This document shows, piece after piece, positions 60,446-64,000 of a DNA stretch of 64,000 bases. Made by a program: the position numbers and the translations under genes. Location: the NCBI RefSeq assembly GCF_026107375.2, contig NZ_JAPCIA010000001.1, positions 2,294,001 through 2,358,000 on the forward strand, given 5' to 3'. This DNA is from Sphingomonas sp. BT-65. GTDB lineage: Bacteria > Pseudomonadota > Alphaproteobacteria > Sphingomonadales > Sphingomonadaceae. How positions within the stretch are numbered: position 1 is the first letter of the stretch; the number at the start of each line of letters is the position of its first letter. The notes beneath the pieces were generated by a model. That model did not search any database, was not told the origin of the DNA, and saw only the letters and a list, made by a program, of their open reading frames with translations.

Positions 60446-63400
60446 TCAGAACTTGTACTTGAGGCCCGCCTGGAAGGTACGGGCATAACCAACGGTATTG
60501 GTCTCTTCGCGCGTGGGATTGGGGCCGCTGCCGGCACCCCATGTCGAATAGCTGCGGTTGACCCAGTCGAAGACGTTGAACACCTCGAAGTCCGCGGTGA
60601 GCTCGCCACCGACCAAGGGCATCTTGAATGTCTTGGCGACGCGCAGGTCGAGATTCTTGTAGGCGATCTTCTGCTTGGGCGAGAAGACGCCGGCGTCGTT
60701 GTAGTAGAAGCAGCCGCCGCAGTTCGGCGGCGGCGTCCGGGTGAAGTCGACATTGCCGAAGCGCGGCCCGGAGGCGAGCGTCAGCGTGCCCGCAACCTGG
60801 AAGCCCCAGGGCAGGTCGCCGATGCCGGTGGCGACGAAGCGCCAGCGTTCGAGGTTACGAGTCGGCTGCCAACCAAACGCGTCCTGCTTGCCCGCGTTGA
60901 ACATCTGCCCTTCGTCGAACGAGATCGCCTGATTCGACTTCGCGTCCGAGATGGTGAGCGTCGCGGTGGCGCCCCAGCCCGAGTCCTTGGTGTAAGTCTT
61001 GTCAGCGGTCAGATAGAGCGCGGTGTACTTGGCCTTGCCCTCGCTCGACCCGATGTTGAGACGGCCGGTATAGCCCGGGACGAGGCCGTTGCCCGCCGGG
61101 AAATTGTCGCGCACCCAACCGAAACCGCCATCGGTATAGTTGCCATTGGTCTGGCGGTTGCCGCGCACGAAGATGAACGCGTTGTGCGACCGGTTGTGCG
61201 CGAGCGCCGCCGAAAGCTGGACCGGCCCGAGCCGCTTGCGTACGCCGAGCGTGAACTGATCGGTATAGGGCACCTTGGCGTCATTGTTGATCACCCAGAT
61301 GTCACCGCTGAGCCCGGTCTGGGCGACCGCGGCGCGCAGCGCTTCGGGATCGCGATAGGCCTCGTTCCACTGGAGCAGGCCGGCGCCGCACGCCGGGAGG
61401 CCGGCCGCGCCGCAGAAGTTCACCGAAGCGTCGCTGCGGATGTTGTTGAACAGCGTCTCGAGCGAGGCGAGGTAGAAGATGTTGCGATCGTAGTAGCGGC
61501 CAGCGCCGGCGAACAAGATCAGATCGCGATCGCTATGGACGTCGTAGGAGACGCCGAGGCGCGGCTGGAACGCGCCCAGGAACGGTTTCCGCTTGGTTCC
61601 GTCGGTGATGTAATCCTCGGGATCGATGCCGGCGGCCTGCCACGGCTGGTAGTTGCGCAACGCGGTCGCGACCTTCTCCGGCGTGTGGTAGTTGTTATTG
61701 AAATTGTTGCTTTCATAGTCCCAGCGCAGGCCGAGATTGACGGTCCAGTGATCGTCGATCGTCCAGTCGTCCTGCAGGAACAGGCCAACTTGGACATTGT
61801 CCGCCTCCATCGGCGTCGGGGGAAGCAGCGAGATCGTGGCGCGATAGGGAATGCTGGAATCTTCATTGACGAACCGCTGATAGGCGAAACGGTACGCGCC
61901 ATTGGCAAAGGCGTCCTCGATGCGCCGCAGCGTGTTCATCGAGATCTTGATGCCGGTCTTCACCACATGGTTGTCCCAGCCGGTGTAGGTGAAGTTGTTC
62001 TTGAAGGTGAAGCTTTCCTGCTCGTTTATCTGCTGGAACGAATTCGCGCCGAAGAAGAACAGGTCACCGCCACTGGGATCGTTCGGGTCGTTGTCCGGAG
62101 GACCATCGACGAGGCCGTCACCGTCATCGTCGAAGCCCGGTGCGCCGTTGGTCAGCACATATTCCGGCCCCTCCGTGATCGTCGGCGTGCCCGTGAAATT
62201 GCTGAAATAGCTGAACGTCAGCTCGTTGAGGAAGCCTTCGCCGCGATGGCTCCATTCGAGCTGATAATTCTTGCTTTCGGTCCCGACGTCGCGACCCTGC
62301 TCGAACGCGCGATTGTCGCCATAGTCCTTGACGTCAGTTTCCTTGCGCAGGAAGTAGCTGGCGCTGATGGTGTCAGCATCCGACGCGAACAGGGTCAGCT
62401 TGCCGAAATACAGGTCCTGCTTGAAATCCGCGGCGAAGTTGCCGCCGAAGCGGTCGCGGATACCACCCGGCAACAGCGCGGCCGGATTGACGATCTTCGC
62501 GGGGCTGGTCTGGCGCGTTCCTTCATAAGCCGCGAAGAAGTGCAGCACGCCGGGGATGATCGGGCCACCCAGGTCGCCGCCGAACTGCCAGCGCTTATAG
62601 TCGGGCTTGGGATTGGCGCCGGTCGGGTTGTTGACTTCGCCAGGCCGGTCGAAGAACGGACGGCCGTACCAGGATTTGGGCACGTACTTGCCGAACGCGC
62701 TGCCGTGGAAATCCTCGCCACCGGTCTTTGTGATTGCGGTGATGATCGCCGAACCGGCATTCTCGAATTCAGCCTTGAAGTTCTGCGTCTCGACGCGGAA
62801 CTCCTGAATCGCGGACTGCGGGAAGGGATTGCCCTTCGAGAAGTTCTGACCGGCGACGCCGCCAAAGCCGACCTGGCTCTTCTGGCTGGTGCCGTCGATG
62901 AAGACGTTGACGTTGTTCGAGCTGACACCGCCTGCCTGGATTCCCACATTCTCACCTGCAGGCAGGGTGACGCCCGGGGCAAGCGCGGCGAAGTTCAGGA
63001 AGTTGCGGCTGGTCTGCGGCAGGCTCTCGATCTGAGCCTGGCTGACGCTGGTGCCGATCGTGGCAGTGCGCACCTCGGCGCGACCGCGCGTACCGGTGAC
63101 CACGACTTCGCCACCTTCGGCGGCGGCCGCCTCCGGCGGGCCGAGATCGACATTGACGATCTGGCCGACGGGGAGCGAGACCTGCTGCGCTTCCTGACCC
63201 TCGGACTCGACGCGATAGGTGCTCGGACGCAGGCCGACCACGGTGAAGCTGCCGTCGGCGCGGGTGGTGGTGCTGACGGAGCGGCCGGTGACGGTGTCGG
63301 TGACGGTCACCGTGCTGCCCGCGCTCGCGCCCTCGACTCGACCCTGCAGGGTCGCGGTGGTCTGTGCGAAAGCGGAAGTGCTGACCATCAGCGCGGCGGC

Positions 63401-63460
63401 AAAGGCGCCCGCCGAGATCCCGCGGACGAGTTGTGAACGCTTGCTGCGGAAATCCCTCAT
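60446..63460 (-). CDS. TonB-dependent outer-membrane receptor with N-terminal carboxypeptidase-regulatory-like domain
   Basis: A 1004-residue receptor for active uptake across the outer membrane. Order: signal peptide (residues 1-33, cleavage near AFA-Q), a carboxypeptidase-D regulatory-like beta domain (about 35-112; LQGRVEGASAGSTVTVTD), the plug (about 120-235, with SQAQIESLPQTSRNFLNFAALAPGV region, core IESLPQTSRNFLN), and a 22-strand barrel ending in the aromatic LKYKF. It lacks a SusD partner. An ATG at 63460 with a GGGGAG ribosome site is used. Its promoter carries the same palindromic operator as the GH3/lacI gap, tying it to this LacI regulator. Confidence 0.93.
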   Translation of the reverse strand: MRDFRSKRSQLVRGISAGAFAAALMVSTSAFAQTTATLQGRVEGASAGSTVTVTDTVTGRSVSTTTRADGSFTVVGLRPSTYRVESEGQEAQQVSLPVGQIVNVDLGPPEAAAAEGGEVVVTGTRGRAEVRTATIGTSVSQAQIESLPQTSRNFLNFAALAPGVTLPAGENVGIQAGGVSSNNVNVFIDGTSQKSQVGFGGVAGQNFSKGNPFPQSAIQEFRVETQNFKAEFENAGSAIITAITKTGGEDFHGSAFGKYVPKSWYGRPFFDRPGEVNNPTGANPKPDYKRWQFGGDLGGPIIPGVLHFFAAYEGTRQTSPAKIVNPAALLPGGIRDRFGGNFAADFKQDLYFGKLTLFASDADTISASYFLRKETDVKDYGDNRAFEQGRDVGTESKNYQLEWSHRGEGFLNELTFSYFSNFTGTPTITEGPEYVLTNGAPGFDDDGDGLVDGPPDNDPNDPSGGDLFFFGANSFQQINEQESFTFKNNFTYTGWDNHVVKTGIKISMNTLRRIEDAFANGAYRFAYQRFVNEDSSIPYRATISLLPPTPMEADNVQVGLFLQDDWTIDDHWTVNLGLRWDYESNNFNNNYHTPEKVATALRNYQPWQAAGIDPEDYITDGTKRKPFLGAFQPRLGVSYDVHSDRDLILFAGAGRYYDRNIFYLASLETLFNNIRSDASVNFCGAAGLPACGAGLLQWNEAYRDPEALRAAVAQTGLSGDIWVINNDAKVPYTDQFTLGVRKRLGPVQLSAALAHNRSHNAFIFVRGNRQTNGNYTDGGFGWVRDNFPAGNGLVPGYTGRLNIGSSEGKAKYTALYLTADKTYTKDSGWGATATLTISDAKSNQAISFDEGQMFNAGKQDAFGWQPTRNLERWRFVATGIGDLPWGFQVAGTLTLASGPRFGNVDFTRTPPPNCGGCFYYNDAGVFSPKQKIAYKNLDLRVAKTFKMPLVGGELTADFEVFNVFDWVNRSYSTWGAGSGPNPTREETNTVGYARTFQAGLKYKF

Positions 63461-63485
63461 CAATCTGCTCCCCTAAACCCAGTTA

Positions 63486-63499
63486 TGTAACCGGTTACA
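63486..63499. promoter_or_regulatory. LacI-type operator upstream of the TonB receptor
   Basis: Perfect 14-bp palindrome TGTAACCGGTTACA, 26 bases before the receptor start, identical in its 12-bp core to 55166-55177. Its location between promoter and ribosome site suits repression. Confidence 0.8.
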
Positions 63500-63536
63500 G
63501 CGTCACCGGAGCTTTTAACATCTCCTGATACCTGCT

Positions 63537-63554
63537 TCACAAAGCTCTTTGTGA
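63537..63554. promoter_or_regulatory. Second dyad in the TonB-receptor promoter region
   Basis: TCACAAAG-CT-CTTTGTGA: 8-bp perfect arms around a 2-base centre, about 80 bases upstream of the receptor gene and next to a minus-strand TTGACA (63566-63561). A different regulator from LacI is implied. Confidence 0.5.
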
Positions 63555-63636
63555 CTACGTTGTCAATCGCCTTTTCGTGGGAGCTTGACCATGATGGGTA
63601 GGCGGGCCCGGATATACGGCATCCGGGCCACAGGCC

Positions 63637-64000
63637 TCATTCCCACCAATAGGGACGGCGCTTGGCGGCTCCAGTCTCGACCTCGTTCATCGTCTTGGCG
63701 TCATAGAGGCGGCCGCCGAGCATCACGCGGCTGACCTTGTCGCTGTTATGGATATCGGCGACGGGATCGGCGTCGAGCACCACCAGGTCGGCGAGCTTGC
63801 CCGGCTCAATCGAACCGATGTCCTTGGCGAAGCCGAGCGATTTCGCCGAATCGATCGTGCCCGCGCGCAGCGCCTCGACCGGCGTCATCCCGCCGCGCAC
63901 GAACGACCACAGCTCCCAGTGCGGCCCGATCCCGGCCTGCTGCCCGTGCGCGCCGATCGACACCAGCTTGCCGGTCGCCGCGACCTTCTTCGCCTCGCGC
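63637..64000 (-). CDS. Amidohydrolase family protein, C-terminal part only
   Basis: The frame is open through the window edge at 64000, so only the last 120 or so residues are seen. They match the end of imidazolonepropionase-like amidohydrolases, often fused to a beta-propeller: KLVSIGAHGQQAGIGPHWELW, then GGMTPVEALRAGTIDSAKSLGF with the conserved Asp-containing helix, and GSIEPGKLADLVVLDADPVAD. These are metal-dependent hydrolases or dipeptidases. It is upstream of, and on the same strand as, the TonB receptor but separated from it by the operator-bearing intergenic region, so it is not part of that operon. Confidence 0.85.
   Translation of the reverse strand, partial: REAKKVAATGKLVSIGAHGQQAGIGPHWELWSFVRGGMTPVEALRAGTIDSAKSLGFAKDIGSIEPGKLADLVVLDADPVADIHNSDKVSRVMLGGRLYDAKTMNEVETGAAKRRPYWWE

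Noticed and set aside
1..64000. CRISPR arrays, rRNA genes and complete insertion sequences
   Set aside because: No regularly spaced repeat array, rRNA sequence or transposase with terminal repeats was seen.

Overview
The window is chromosomal DNA of a GC-rich alphaproteobacterium, most likely a Sphingomonas-type member of the Sphingomonadaceae. The evidence is the gene content and order: rpmF-plsX-fabH-ihfA-merR, a TerS/TerL pair of the gene transfer agent (GTA) type, COQ9, DUF6456, TonB-receptor carbohydrate loci and DUF6445. Genes are packed tightly with many ATGA, GTGA and TTGA stop/start overlaps. The taxonomic call is an inference from content; no rRNA is present.

Layout. (1) 1-1640: the start of a minus-strand phage/GTA packaging cluster (TerS, partial TerL) behind a promoter that overlaps a LexA-like box. 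(2) 1.7-7.3 kb: a secreted protein, a divergent dapF, a DUF2339 membrane protein, DUF6456, an XRE regulator with a palindromic operator, and a small secreted protein. (3) 7.3-26.8 kb: an accessory segment bounded by a 36-bp direct repeat of the 3' half of tRNA-Val(UAC). The intact tRNA is at the right end and a broken 3' fragment at the left end, the geometry of an island integrated in a tRNA gene. It carries paoABC (molybdenum aldehyde oxidoreductase), a LysR/NmrA/DUF1857 module, a serine beta-lactamase-like hydrolase with BlaI-type operators, a TetR-thioesterase / SDR-OYE-MDR redox cluster, two AT-richer orphan secreted proteins, and a PadR-membrane protein-hydrolase operon. No integrase is visible. 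(4) 26.9-52.7 kb: housekeeping genes. These are gltX, a tonB-like gene with a Zur-like site, the riboflavin operon ribD-ribE-ribB-ribH, a DMT exporter, COQ9, a DinG-type helicase, a SixA-like phosphatase, the rpmF-plsX-fabH-ihfA-merR set, mutY-serine hydrolase-nudC, and dciA-like-dsbA-dsbA-smc-ycxB-MFS. (5) 52.7-63.5 kb: a carbohydrate utilisation locus with a GPH-type MFS, GH3 beta-glucosidase, LacI regulator, a PF10091/GH144-like glucanase, a GH43-like discoidin protein, DUF6445 and a TonB receptor. (6) 63.6 kb to the end: the C-terminal part of an amidohydrolase.

How the genes work together. The carbohydrate locus is tied together by a shared palindromic operator (core TAACCGGTTA) found both in the GH3/lacI intergenic region and upstream of the TonB receptor. 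With a GH144-like enzyme and a GH3 enzyme, beta-1,2-glucan or sophorose is the most likely substrate, though this is an inference. The accessory segment is a set of small, separately regulated detoxification/redox modules (LysR, TetR, PadR and probably BlaI control), several with recognisable operators in their intergenic regions.
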